This document shows positions 1 through 8,734 of a stretch of 64,000 nucleotides of DNA, piece after piece. The notes below the pieces were generated by a model. It was given only the letters and a program-made list of their open reading frames with translations, ran no database searches and had not been told where the DNA came from. Numbering within the stretch: the stretch's first letter is position 1; every line of letters starts with the position of its first letter. The stretch is from positions 47,417 to 111,416 of the forward strand of contig NZ_JACJSI010000016.1 in assembly GCF_014698065.1 (NCBI RefSeq), written 5' to 3'. This stretch comes from Nostoc flagelliforme FACHB-838 (lineage in GTDB: Bacteria > Cyanobacteriota > Cyanobacteriia > Cyanobacteriales > Nostocaceae). A program made the position numbers and the translations under genes.

Positions 1-1
1 A

Positions 2-3000
2 CGAGATAACGCTGCTGACCAATCGCTGAATACTCACTTACTCAATGGATTATTCCCAGCAAATTTAATTGAGAAACGTTTAGAAAAACTCAATACCACA
101 GTGCAGCGAGTGGTGAAAGAGCGAGAACGCAGATTAGTAATTGCTGGATTTATTTTACATGATTTTGAAAAGTTTCCTGATGTCCCTGAAAACTGCCGCA
201 AGCTACCGCTAACAGAGCATCGTGAAATTATTGATAGAAAAGTTCAGCAGTTAGGACTAGATAACTTTATAAATCCAGAAAATCCTGAAGCTTATCAAGA
301 GTATCTAGATGATTTGTTGTGCATGGCTTATAATGCTCAACGTCGCTGGGATACTAACTGGAATTTTTCTGAATTCGGGTTAAATCCTCTTCTTAAAGAC
401 CGTACCCTTCGCAGTTTATCTGATTTAACTTGTTTAGCTGATTCTCTCGCCTCAATTGTTAAACATCCCCAGGATGCAGAACATCCTAGACTCAAAGAAA
501 TCATCCACAGCCTCAGTGATGGACAATTGAAATTTACCTATCACAGTATTGCTGAAAACCGTGGAGTTTTAACTAATGTGGTGAATAATGCTTTAATTCA
601 GGCTCATACTAGTCTCAATACTAATGAGCATACCTACTATGAACCTTTGTTATATCTGCCAACAGGCGTGATTTACTTGGCTTCGCGCAATGCTCCAGCT
701 ATCTCGCCGGAAGATTTACCAGACCGTGTAGTTAACAGTATTAAATCGCTTTGTGCAGGTCAATTACGCCTCAGACAAACAGGATTTGGTAGAGATGGCA
801 AAGGCATGAAATATGCCGAATATTACAACTTATTTTTTGATGATATAGGCTTGATGAAAGTAGCCTTAGATGCTACATTACGCATCTTAAACCCTAATAA
901 AGGCTCTGTTGCTAAAAGTCGCAGCGAAAATCTCAATAAGTTTCAGCAACAAAATGTTTTATCTGCTGATTATGACTTCAAATTTGAAGACGATATCCGT
1001 ATTGACCAAATAGCAGAGTTTGGTGATTTAGTTAGCCGGAAGATTTGGGAAGAAACAGTTAATCGCGTTGATTCTGCTCGTAAGAAAGATAAAAAGCTGC
1101 CAGCAGTTCCCGATTTTGATTTAACTCATAAAGTTGCAGAATTTTGGAATTTAGCAGAATGTTTACCCCAAATTAGAGAAATTCAACGCATTAACGAAAG
1201 TCTCAAAGAAAACAAGTTAAAGGGAAATACGGGAGGAGTACCTTATGAATGGTACTATCTGGCGGCTAAATATTTAGAACATCATCCAGGAATTGAAGAT
1301 GTACGTGAAGCTTGTCAGCAAGTCATTGGCTATTCGACAGCCTTAATTTCTCCGATAATTTCTCAGTATGAATTACCTGATGGTTGGGATGATTTAAGGC
1401 TTTGGGTAAAACGAGTTGTGATGTTACCAGGCACTAATCAAGAGCCATCTGTTAAAACGCAAGTTGAAACATTTCTAAATGAGTTAGATAATTATAATGC
1501 TGCGAAAAAAGCAGGGCGAGGGAAACAATTAATCTGCTCAATTTCTCATTCTGCTTACACGGTTACTGAGCAAATGGAATCAGCAGTTTTATTTACGCCA
1601 CAAGTTTATACAAACAAGCAAATGTTAGGAGGTTCTAACGCTAAACGCAATATCTCCAGTATTGCAGGTGTGGAGATGATGCTGAGGCAAATCTTGATGA
1701 ATCAAACTCAAGCTGTAGGTAAGCGATTTGAAGATGGTAAATATCGCTATCTCTACTTTTATCCTACTTATTACTTTACTCCAGAGACTAACAAGTTTTT
1801 GCAGAAAGCATACAATGGTATTGCTCAAACTCGCTTTGATACCAGCGTTCGCAATCATTTTATCAGTAAGGATTTACAGGCGAACTTGGGGCGCGATCGC
1901 TACCAAAGTGTAGATAGTTTCTTAATTGATGAAAACCTCCAACGTGATAAGGATCGCACCTTTAAGCTTTCCTATCCTGAAGACCAGCCTTTAACATTTT
2001 ACTTCATGGCACTCCCCCCAGGAAGAGACAGCACCGATACAGAATCTTGGGTAATGCCAACTTGGTTAGCGTTTGCTTTCCCGATGATTTTAGATGTTAA
2101 AACTGTAGTTTCTGAGTCACCAATTCCACCTTTTAATGATGGGGCTGAATTTGAGGAAAGCGTTTTCCTTGATAGTGCGCCTCATGCTTTCCGTGCTTTA
2201 GTAAGGCGCGATCGCTTCCGTCTTGACTACATCCTCGAAGGCTGGAACGAAAACGGCATCCAATACCCGGCACCTTTAAATGTGCTTACCGCCGCTTACG
2301 CCATTCATTTAGATGTGAATGCGCGACAGAGTAAGTCTGGTTACGATGCCAACTGGGGGAGATTTACAGAACTGGCTAAAGATTTTGAAACCAGTCCGTT
2401 GTACGTCTTTTCTTATCTAAATCGCTGGGTACGCAATCAGGGTTCGGAAACAGCGCGAATCGAGAAAATTCGGCTTTATGCCTATCATTTTTATCCTTGT
2501 TTTGACCCTTGTGTGAAATATGACACTAATATGGAGCAATTAATTGTGGGAAAAGCATCAAGTCTGAATCATCCTAAGAAATTAACAGATTTATATCGCA
2601 GATTTTATCGAGCTAATAAACGTTATAATCCTAAGTCTAATGCTGTGTTGAAACCAGTTGATATTGCGGCTGAAACTATACTCAAAGCTGAGTCAAGTGT
2701 GTTTCAGGGAGAAACATTAGTTGTGGCTGTTGCAGCAGAAGTTTTTAAACTCATGGATCGCGTTCATTCTTCTACTGCTGAAGGACGTTGGATTATGAGC
2801 AAACGAGAGGAAGAACGGCAAGCTGTTCTAGATTTCGCCAAGTATTTTGTAGTGGAGGTATTTGATAACGCATTTGCAGGCGATCGCGCTCGTTTGGCAG
2901 GTCGTCAACTCAACTTAATTCGAGATACCTGTGAATTTCTTTATCGTCTTGAAGATGACAAAGAAAATGCAGGAAGAAATGAAAATATTCCTGTAATAGA

Positions 3001-3022
3001 TGATGTTAATGAATCGGAATAA
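2..3022 (+). CDS. cas10d: Cas10d (Csc3), type I-D CRISPR large subunit with HD domain, 5' end cut by window
   Basis: Large subunit and nuclease of the type I-D interference complex. The reading frame is open to the left edge of the window, so the true start lies outside; the first in-window start-like codon is GTG at 101, giving 973 residues. Just after it is an HD motif (H20-D21 in LHDFEKFP, counting from that GTG), as expected for the N-terminal HD nuclease of Csc3. The rest is a long mixed alpha/beta body whose Cas10-like palm is degenerate in this family. Order with csc2 and csc1 directly downstream (50 bp, then a 1-bp overlap) is diagnostic of subtype I-D. cas3' would be expected upstream, outside the window. 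Family call is secure; length matches other Cas10d proteins of about 950-1050 residues. Confidence 0.93.
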   Translation, partial: RDNAADQSLNTHLLNGLFPANLIEKRLEKLNTTVQRVVKERERRLVIAGFILHDFEKFPDVPENCRKLPLTEHREIIDRKVQQLGLDNFINPENPEAYQEYLDDLLCMAYNAQRRWDTNWNFSEFGLNPLLKDRTLRSLSDLTCLADSLASIVKHPQDAEHPRLKEIIHSLSDGQLKFTYHSIAENRGVLTNVVNNALIQAHTSLNTNEHTYYEPLLYLPTGVIYLASRNAPAISPEDLPDRVVNSIKSLCAGQLRLRQTGFGRDGKGMKYAEYYNLFFDDIGLMKVALDATLRILNPNKGSVAKSRSENLNKFQQQNVLSADYDFKFEDDIRIDQIAEFGDLVSRKIWEETVNRVDSARKKDKKLPAVPDFDLTHKVAEFWNLAECLPQIREIQRINESLKENKLKGNTGGVPYEWYYLAAKYLEHHPGIEDVREACQQVIGYSTALISPIISQYELPDGWDDLRLWVKRVVMLPGTNQEPSVKTQVETFLNELDNYNAAKKAGRGKQLICSISHSAYTVTEQMESAVLFTPQVYTNKQMLGGSNAKRNISSIAGVEMMLRQILMNQTQAVGKRFEDGKYRYLYFYPTYYFTPETNKFLQKAYNGIAQTRFDTSVRNHFISKDLQANLGRDRYQSVDSFLIDENLQRDKDRTFKLSYPEDQPLTFYFMALPPGRDSTDTESWVMPTWLAFAFPMILDVKTVVSESPIPPFNDGAEFEESVFLDSAPHAFRALVRRDRFRLDYILEGWNENGIQYPAPLNVLTAAYAIHLDVNARQSKSGYDANWGRFTELAKDFETSPLYVFSYLNRWVRNQGSETARIEKIRLYAYHFYPCFDPCVKYDTNMEQLIVGKASSLNHPKKLTDLYRRFYRANKRYNPKSNAVLKPVDIAAETILKAESSVFQGETLVVAVAAEVFKLMDRVHSSTAEGRWIMSKREEERQAVLDFAKYFVVEVFDNAFAGDRARLAGRQLNLIRDTCEFLYRLEDDKENAGRNENIPVIDDVNESE

Positions 3023-3072
3023 ATTCTTCCTCTAGAAGTAAACAAGTAGTAAACAATTTTTTGGAGAAAATC

Positions 3073-4089
3073 ATGGCAATTTTAAAAACTGTTGAATCCA
3101 AATTCTTTCAAGCTGAGATTCCTTACAAACCAATGGGTAAATATGTTCATTTCTTAACTATTCGCATTACTGAATCTTATCCTCTATTTCAGACAGATGC
3201 AGAACTGAATAAAGCACGGGTAAGAGCAGGAGTTAAAGACAAAACCACAATTAGCCGTTTGTCAATGTTCAAGCGCAAACAGTCTACCCCAGAGCGTTTA
3301 GTTGGTCGGGAATTGCTGCGTAACTATGGCTTAATGACGGCTGAAGAATGCGAATACAACGTGAATTTCGCAATGGATAATCCTGATTGCATCATTTACG
3401 GATTTGCTATTGGTGACTCTGGCTCTGAAAAATCAAAAGTTGTGGTAGACACGGCATTCTCAATTACAGCTTTTGATGAATCACACGAAACATTCACCCT
3501 CAACGCTCCTTATGAAAATGGTACGATGGCTTCCAAGGGTGAAAATGGTTCTAAACCTGGTGAAGTTACCAGTAGAATTAATCAGCAAGACCATATTAGA
3601 CCGCAAGTTTTCTTTCCTAGTATTGTCACATTGAAAGACCCCACTGAAGCTAGCTTCCTTTACGTTTTTAATAACATTCTGCGAACTCGTCACTATGGAG
3701 CGCAAACCACCCGTACAGGGCGCGTCAGAAATGAGTTAATTGGTGTTGTATTTGCGGATGGAGAAATTACTAGTAACCTGCGTTGGACTCAAGCAATATA
3801 TGACCAAATGAAATCTAATAATACTTTAAATGCTCCCGATCCACTAGATGAAGATGATGTAATTACTGCTGCTAAAAATGCTATTGAGGCATTAATGGCT
3901 GATGAGTTTATTGTTCATACAGATTTCATTGGTGATGCTTTTGTATCCTTAATTAATGAAGTTAAAAGTTTAACAGGAAGTGAGAAAGGAATTCAGGCAA
4001 TTTTGCAAAAAGCTGATGCGGAAGCTAAGGATTATGCCAAGAAGCATATCAGCAAGAAGAAAACTGCTGCTAAAGCGGGGAAAGAGTAA
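3073..4089 (+). CDS. csc2: Csc2 (Cas7-type) backbone subunit of type I-D Cascade
   Basis: Repeated backbone subunit that binds the crRNA in the type I-D complex. I chose ATG 3073 (338 residues) because a clear GGAG ribosome site lies 6 bp upstream at 3063-3066; a TTG at 3061 would add four residues but would overlap that site. The sequence has the Csc2 N-terminal block around residues 15-60 (YVHFLTIRITESYPLF) and a glycine/asparagine-rich middle section, and a lysine-rich C-terminal tail. The stop TAA shares one base with the ATG of csc1, showing translational coupling. Identification rests on family resemblance plus position between cas10d and csc1. Confidence 0.92.
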   Translation: MAILKTVESKFFQAEIPYKPMGKYVHFLTIRITESYPLFQTDAELNKARVRAGVKDKTTISRLSMFKRKQSTPERLVGRELLRNYGLMTAEECEYNVNFAMDNPDCIIYGFAIGDSGSEKSKVVVDTAFSITAFDESHETFTLNAPYENGTMASKGENGSKPGEVTSRINQQDHIRPQVFFPSIVTLKDPTEASFLYVFNNILRTRHYGAQTTRTGRVRNELIGVVFADGEITSNLRWTQAIYDQMKSNNTLNAPDPLDEDDVITAAKNAIEALMADEFIVHTDFIGDAFVSLINEVKSLTGSEKGIQAILQKADAEAKDYAKKHISKKKTAAKAGKE

Positions 4090-4796
4090 TGGTGTTTATT
4101 TATCGCTGTCAAATAGAACTTCATGACAGCCTCTATTATGCAACTCGTGAAATCGGGCGATTGTATGAAACAGAGCCAATAATTCACAATTACGCTCTCT
4201 GTTATGCACTCTTATTAGTTGATAGCCAAATCTACTCTACTACCGTTGCTGAAGAACATTCTTATCGATATTTTTGCCCCGAACAAGTGCCAAAATATGA
4301 GGAGCATTTAACGCCACTCAATCAACAAGGAATTTACGTAACTCCGGCGCGATCGCTCAGTCATTCTTCCATTCTCAACACCTGGAAGTATGCTAACAAC
4401 AACTACCACGTTGAAATGGAGAAAACCCAAAAAAACATTCCTAGTTTTGGCAGAGCAAAGGAAATAGCAGCAGAAAGTCTATTTGAGTTTTTTGTCATAT
4501 CTCAAAAAGAACTCAAACTAGCAAAGTGGATTCGCTTGGGTAAATGGATGAGCAAAGCCGAAGTGACGGTTGAACAATTACCGAAACCTAAAATTACTGA
4601 GGGTATATTCACTTGTACACATCCATTGAATCCTTTAGATGTGATGTTTACTAATCAAGTGATTAGCTATGATGTTGTGAATATGCCTCCAGTTAGCTTA
4701 ATTCAGAATGTCCAAATGCGAGGTCAATACTATCAATTTGATGGCATTCAAAACTTAAAAATTCCAGTTCGGATAGAATATCGTTTTCGGAATTAA
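4089..4796 (+). CDS. csc1: Csc1 (Cas5-type) subunit of type I-D Cascade
   Basis: Cas5-like subunit that caps the 5' handle end of crRNA in type I-D complexes. Length (235 residues) is normal for Csc1. Its ATG overlaps the csc2 stop by one base, so it is translated with csc2. The N-terminal RRM-like strand (residues 3-20) and the conserved middle segment around residues 90-110 fit the family. Its stop codon (4794-4796) directly abuts the stop of an opposite-strand gene at 4797, so this half of the cas operon ends here and cas6-cas4-cas1 resume 520 bp later. Confidence 0.9.
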   Translation: MVFIYRCQIELHDSLYYATREIGRLYETEPIIHNYALCYALLLVDSQIYSTTVAEEHSYRYFCPEQVPKYEEHLTPLNQQGIYVTPARSLSHSSILNTWKYANNNYHVEMEKTQKNIPSFGRAKEIAAESLFEFFVISQKELKLAKWIRLGKWMSKAEVTVEQLPKPKITEGIFTCTHPLNPLDVMFTNQVISYDVVNMPPVSLIQNVQMRGQYYQFDGIQNLKIPVRIEYRFRN

Positions 4797-5207
4797 TCAC
4801 TTCCCAAAACCTTTACCACGGCTTTTATTTTTTCGAGGCTCTATCGTCATTAACTCAGCTTGAAAACCTCTGGAGTCTTGCAACATTAACTTACGTATTC
4901 GCTGGCGTTGGTAAGTCTGCACTTCAGCAGCTAGGGGATGATTAGAGTCAATTTTTAGATGAGTAATAGAAGAAACATATTTTTCTTTACTTTCGGGATT
5001 ATTTAGCTCTTTTAGTCCGCACATAATCCCGCCTTCATCTCCTGAATAGCCAACGAAATCAATTTCAAATTCTCTGTCTGGATCGGCGTTTACTCCTTTT
5101 TGCTTTAATGTCTTCAAAAACTCCTTCCCGGCTCGTGCTTTAATAGGTAAGTTCTCTTTAAGTTTTTCAGTTAGTGCCTTTGCTGCATTGTAATCATCAA
5201 TTCTCAT
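4797..5207 (-). CDS. Small basic hypothetical protein embedded antisense in the cas locus
   Basis: A 136-residue protein I do not recognise. It begins MRIDDYNAAKALTEKL, is helical and charged in the first 40 residues, has a central segment EIDFVGYSGDEGGIMCGL (about residues 47-64), and ends in a strongly basic tail (RKNKSRGKGFGK), suggesting nucleic-acid or ribosome contact; no signal peptide or membrane segment. It is convergent with csc1 with no spacer and is read away from the oxygenase gene, so its promoter region (5208-5316) is shared divergently with the second cas operon half. The clean reading frame, good start context and complete coverage of the gap make it a real gene; any CRISPR-related role is only a guess from position. 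Confidence 0.7.
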   Translation of the reverse strand: MRIDDYNAAKALTEKLKENLPIKARAGKEFLKTLKQKGVNADPDREFEIDFVGYSGDEGGIMCGLKELNNPESKEKYVSSITHLKIDSNHPLAAEVQTYQRQRIRKLMLQDSRGFQAELMTIEPRKNKSRGKGFGK

Positions 5208-5316
5208 TAGTCTTTCTCTCTATGTAGTTTTTCTAACTTAAAAGAATACTACTATCATCACTCGACAGTCTTTAAAATTTTAGATACCACATTCAGCGAT
5301 CGCTCCTCTATCCCCA

Positions 5317-5937
5317 GTGAAACACTATCAACAACAATCCAATGCCTTCCCCAGCGATTACCTAAATAACTTGTGGGGAGAAATCCAAGCTTGTCCTTAC
5401 TTTGCTATCAACAACCTCAACCGCGATTTTGTCGCCACCAAAGGATTTTCCGTAGTATTTCAGCGTTCTGGATTAGCAAAGGTAGAACAGCAGTTTCCCT
5501 ACTTCAAGCCTTACCTCGATTTGGCTCTCCAGCCGAATTGTAATGCTTTTTACCTCAATCCTTTACAGCTAAAAGAAGGCTCCCGCGTCGATCCGCATAT
5601 CGATCGCTCCCTGCGTTCCTACAGCAAAACTATTGAACCGCCTGCGGTTGTCAGTGTCCTCTATGTGCGAGTACCTGCGGATATGGAAGGTGGAGAACTG
5701 GTATTGCGATCGCACAAACGCCAACTTGGGCAAATTAAGCCCCAATTCAATACCTTAGTTTACTTTCAAGGTGATTTAACCCATTCGGTTAACGCTGTCA
5801 AAACCCCAGGAAATCGTCTAAGTCTCGTTTGTGAACAGTATAGTTTGAGTGAAACTGAACTTCAGGAAATCCCTGAGTTTACTGTAGAGTCAAGAATCAC
5901 TCAATCTACAACCAAAAAGAGAAAGTATGCCTCATAG
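5317..5937 (+). CDS. 2OG-Fe(II) oxygenase (prolyl-hydroxylase-like) coupled to cas6
   Basis: A 206-residue Fe(II)/2-oxoglutarate dioxygenase. The metal triad is visible as H94-x-D96 (DPHIDRS) and H156 (LTHSVNA), with the 2OG-binding Arg at 167 (PGNRLSL). The start is GTG 5317; no strong ribosome site precedes it. The 3' end overlaps the cas6 ATG (5927) by 11 bp, so the two are translationally coupled. Substrate is unknown; such enzymes hydroxylate proteins, peptides, amino acids or nucleobases. Position inside the cas operon suggests a role linked to type I-D function, or a locus-specific passenger. The catalytic residues are complete, so it should be active. Confidence 0.85.
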   Translation: MKHYQQQSNAFPSDYLNNLWGEIQACPYFAINNLNRDFVATKGFSVVFQRSGLAKVEQQFPYFKPYLDLALQPNCNAFYLNPLQLKEGSRVDPHIDRSLRSYSKTIEPPAVVSVLYVRVPADMEGGELVLRSHKRQLGQIKPQFNTLVYFQGDLTHSVNAVKTPGNRLSLVCEQYSLSETELQEIPEFTVESRITQSTTKKRKYAS

Positions 5938-6784
5938 TTTAGTGTTGAATTTGCTACCTCAATCACCCATTCCACCACAATATCTCACAGGTAGACATCT
6001 CCACGCCCTATTTTTAACCCTTGTTAGTTCTGTAGATAGCACATTAGGTGATCGCTTACACGATTCCACCGCAGATAAAGCTTTCACCCTTTCCCCCCTA
6101 CAAATTAATTCCCCCCTTTTGAAGGGGGGTAAAGGTGGATCTAAATTGCAATATTCACATCAACAACCCATTCCCGCCGGAACTCCTTGTTGGTGGCGCA
6201 TCTCTTTATTAGATGACACTCTATTTGGCAAACTTACTCAACTTTGGCTAAATCTTAATCCCAATCGCCCTTGGCATCTTGGCCCGGCTGACTTGTATAT
6301 TACCAGCATTCAAGGCACACCCCAATCTATTCAACCTTGGGCAAATGCCAGTACTTACGCTCAATTATACGAAGAAGCTAGCGATGTCTGCGACGGGCTA
6401 CGCCTACGCAATTCTTCCATTAACCTTAGCTTTTCCACGCCTACCGCCTTCCGTCAAGGACAGTATGATACTACCCTTCCTACCAGAGAATCTGTGTTTA
6501 ATTCCCTACTTTCGCGGTGGAATAAGTACAGTAGCATAGAATTTTCTCACATTGCGATCGAGTCAATATTTCCCTCATTTGTCAATATTCACACAGAAAT
6601 ATTAGCCGACTCTCGCAGCAAATTTATTGGCATTATTGGCGAAGTTACCTACAAGATTTTAGGGGTAGTTGAACCAATACAAATTAAGCAAATTAACGCT
6701 TTAGCTGACTTTGCTTTGTATGCAGGAATTGGTCGTAAAACCACAATGGGTATGGGAATGACGCGACGGCTGTATTCTCCATAA
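5927..6784 (+). CDS. cas6: Cas6 crRNA-processing endoribonuclease
   Basis: Cleaves the CRISPR precursor transcript within repeats. The C-terminal glycine-rich loop typical of Cas6 is present at about residues 264-277 (AGIGRKTTMGMGM), and the N-terminal ferredoxin-like fold begins at residue 3. 285 residues, a little long: two dispersed repeats are inserted in frame, a CCCCCC/GGGGGG palindrome at 6111-6150 (about residues 62-75) and a 29-bp GCGATGTCTGCGACGGGCTA-type repeat at 6381-6409 (about residues 152-161). Start overlaps the oxygenase gene by 11 bp; cas4 follows 31 bp after the stop. Both inserts keep the frame, so the protein is probably still functional. Confidence 0.9.
   Translation: MPHSLVLNLLPQSPIPPQYLTGRHLHALFLTLVSSVDSTLGDRLHDSTADKAFTLSPLQINSPLLKGGKGGSKLQYSHQQPIPAGTPCWWRISLLDDTLFGKLTQLWLNLNPNRPWHLGPADLYITSIQGTPQSIQPWANASTYAQLYEEASDVCDGLRLRNSSINLSFSTPTAFRQGQYDTTLPTRESVFNSLLSRWNKYSSIEFSHIAIESIFPSFVNIHTEILADSRSKFIGIIGEVTYKILGVVEPIQIKQINALADFALYAGIGRKTTMGMGMTRRLYSP
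6111..6150 (+). repeat. Palindromic small dispersed repeat inside cas6
   Basis: CCCCCCTTTT followed by GAAGGGGGG and GGATC forms a strong hairpin. It belongs to the same family as 7469-7552 and 15690-15727 and adds a Pro/Leu-Lys-Gly-Gly rich stretch to Cas6. Confidence 0.75.
6381..6409 (+). repeat. 29-bp dispersed repeat inside cas6
   Basis: One of three copies in this window of a short repeat starting GCGATG and containing CGACGGGCTACGCCTACGC (others at 12434-12462 and 59002-59029). Here it is in frame within cas6. Confidence 0.75.
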
Positions 6785-6815
6785 TTCTAATAATCATTTA
6801 AAAACCACCTAAGTT

Positions 6816-7409
6816 ATGAATAACATCGAATATATTTCCATTGCGGCATTGAATCAATATGCCTATTGTCCGCATCGCTGTTGGCGGATGTTTTGTGCAG
6901 GAGAGTTTACCGATAATCAATACACAATTGAAGGTACAACTTTACATGATCGCGTCCACACGACAAGCGATATACAGCGAGGAGAAACTTGGCAATTTCG
7001 AGCAATTTGGCTAAAGTCTGAACAATACAAACTTATCGGCAAATCTGACTTAATTGAAGCCGAATCTGGTCAAGTTTATCCAGTGGAATACAAACGAGGG
7101 CGCAAACGCGAATGGGATAACGATGAATTACAAGTTTGTGCCCAAGCTTTATGTTTAGAAGAGATGACAGGAGAACCAGTTAACACTGGATATATCTATT
7201 ATGCCCACTCCCATCAACGGCAATTAGTAGACATTAATGCAGAGTTACGACAAAGTGCGATCGCAACTATTGAAGCTGTCACAAATCTATTAGAAACAGG
7301 AGCAATGCCAAAACCAGTTTACAGCAAACGCTGCCAAGGATGCAGTCTTTATTCGCAATGTTTACCCAAAGCAACCGATAAAGTCAAAAGTTATCAAGAA
7401 GTCAATTAA
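6816..7409 (+). CDS. cas4: Cas4 PD-(D/E)XK nuclease with Fe-S cluster
   Basis: RecB-like exonuclease that trims and selects prespacers during adaptation. Nuclease motifs are visible: D78 (GKSDLIE), E91-x-K93 (VEYKRG) and a following Q-rich helix (ELQVCAQALC). Four cysteines for the 4Fe-4S cluster are C18 near the N-terminus and the C-terminal set C173, C176, C182. 197 residues is typical. It sits between cas6 and cas1 as in other I-D loci; a 212-bp gap with a palindromic repeat separates it from cas1. Confidence 0.93.
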   Translation: MNNIEYISIAALNQYAYCPHRCWRMFCAGEFTDNQYTIEGTTLHDRVHTTSDIQRGETWQFRAIWLKSEQYKLIGKSDLIEAESGQVYPVEYKRGRKREWDNDELQVCAQALCLEEMTGEPVNTGYIYYAHSHQRQLVDINAELRQSAIATIEAVTNLLETGAMPKPVYSKRCQGCSLYSQCLPKATDKVKSYQEVN

Positions 7410-7468
7410 ATCATCCTCTGGTAACTTATAGTTTGAGAATGTATTGACTTTCAACACTGTTCAAATAA

Positions 7469-7552
7469 GATCCCTCCGCCTGTGGCGACCCCCTTAAAAA
7501 GGGGGTAAAGGAGGAAGATAAGCCCCCCTTTTTAAGGGGGGTTGGGGGGATC
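7469..7552 (+). repeat. Double-hairpin dispersed repeat between cas4 and cas1
   Basis: Bounded by GATCC and GGATC. Contains two strong hairpins, CCCCCTTAAAAAGGGGG near 7490-7505 and CCCCCCTTTTTAAGGGGGG near 7523-7541. Same family as the elements inside cas6 and the BchH-like gene. It could attenuate transcription from cas4 into cas1, but no experimental sign of that can be seen in sequence. Confidence 0.75.
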
Positions 7553-7621
7553 TTCGCATAGTAAATAAGCTAACCAAATTGTATTGAGTTTAATAACTTT
7601 CAATTAATTAAGGATTAAATC

Positions 7622-8626
7622 ATGGGAACAGTTTACGTAACACAAGCCGATGCTTTTATCGGTAAAGTTGACGAACGTCTCACCGTCAAAGCTGAACAAA
7701 AAATAATCTTGGATATCCCTTTAATTAAAATAGAGGGAATTGTAGTACTAGGACGGGCTACTATTTCTCCCGCCGTCGTCAATGAACTTTTAGAACGTCA
7801 CATTTGCTTAACATTTCTCACACAAAACGGACGATATTTAGGGCGTTTAGAACCAGAAGCTACTAAAAATATCTTTGTTCGTAAAGCCCAATGGCAAGCT
7901 GTGGGAGAATCACAACCAGCAATCCATTTAGTTAAAGGATTTGTGCGGGGTAAATTAAAAAATTACCGCCATAGCTTACTTCGCACTCAGCGAGAGCATC
8001 CTGATACTGACCTGAATAATAACATTACTCGATTGGAAAACGCGATCGCACCAATCGAAAAAACTAGCAGTATTGATTCACTCAGAGGCTTAGAAGGTGC
8101 TGGTAGTGCAGCCTATTTTGGTTGCTTTCAACAACTAATCAAAACCTCAGAATTTCGATTTGAAGCCAGACGCCGCCGCCCACCAACCGATCCAGTTAAT
8201 GCGTTATTGAGTTTTGGGTATTCATTGCTACGTCATAACGTGCAAAGTGCTTTAAATATTGTTGGCTTCGATCCCTATTTAGGATACTTACACGTCGAGC
8301 GTTATGGTAGACCTTCCCTAGCCTTAGACTTGATGGAGGAATTTCGTCCTTTAATAGTGGATGCTGTAGTGTTGTCGCTGATTAACAAGCGATCGCTAGC
8401 CCTAACTGACTTTACCACCGAACCGCTCAGTGGTGCTGTGTCTTTAACCAAAGAAGGACTGTATACATTTCTTCGCGCCTACCAACAAAAGAAACTATCG
8501 AGTTTCAAACATCCAGTGATGGGAAACAAATGCACCTATCAAGAATCCTTTGAAATCCAAGCGAGATTGTTAAGTAAGTACCTCATGAATGAAATCGATA
8601 AATATCCCCCCTTAATTCTCAAGTAA
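7622..8626 (+). CDS. cas1: Cas1 integrase, type I-D
   Basis: Spacer-integration nuclease. Metal ligands are recognisable as E158 (GLEGAGSAAYF), H224 (GYLHVERYGR) and E239 (DLMEEFRP). 334 residues, normal. Preceded by an AT-rich 70-bp stretch and ATG in good context (AATCATGGG). No cas2 follows: the 108 bp to the next gene contain no reading frame of cas2 size. Fe-S nuclease Cas4 upstream is its usual partner. Confidence 0.94.
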   Translation: MGTVYVTQADAFIGKVDERLTVKAEQKIILDIPLIKIEGIVVLGRATISPAVVNELLERHICLTFLTQNGRYLGRLEPEATKNIFVRKAQWQAVGESQPAIHLVKGFVRGKLKNYRHSLLRTQREHPDTDLNNNITRLENAIAPIEKTSSIDSLRGLEGAGSAAYFGCFQQLIKTSEFRFEARRRRPPTDPVNALLSFGYSLLRHNVQSALNIVGFDPYLGYLHVERYGRPSLALDLMEEFRPLIVDAVVLSLINKRSLALTDFTTEPLSGAVSLTKEGLYTFLRAYQQKKLSSFKHPVMGNKCTYQESFEIQARLLSKYLMNEIDKYPPLILK

Positions 8627-8681
8627 TTGGTCATTTGTCCCACTCGCTAAATTTCCTATGTATAAAGGCAGGAGACAGGAG

Positions 8682-8702
8682 CCACTGAACAGAGTTCAGT
8701 GG
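8682..8702. terminator. Hairpin between convergent cas1 and radical SAM gene
   Basis: Perfect 9-bp inverted repeat CCACTGAAC / GTTCAGTGG with a 3-nt loop, lying between two convergent genes. No strong T-run follows, so a terminator function is only plausible. Confidence 0.4.
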
Positions 8703-8734
8703 AGGTCTTAAACCTTTGCTCTAAGTGCTATGAG

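Noticed and set aside
8627..8734. cas2 after cas1
   Set aside because: No frame of about 90 codons on either strand.
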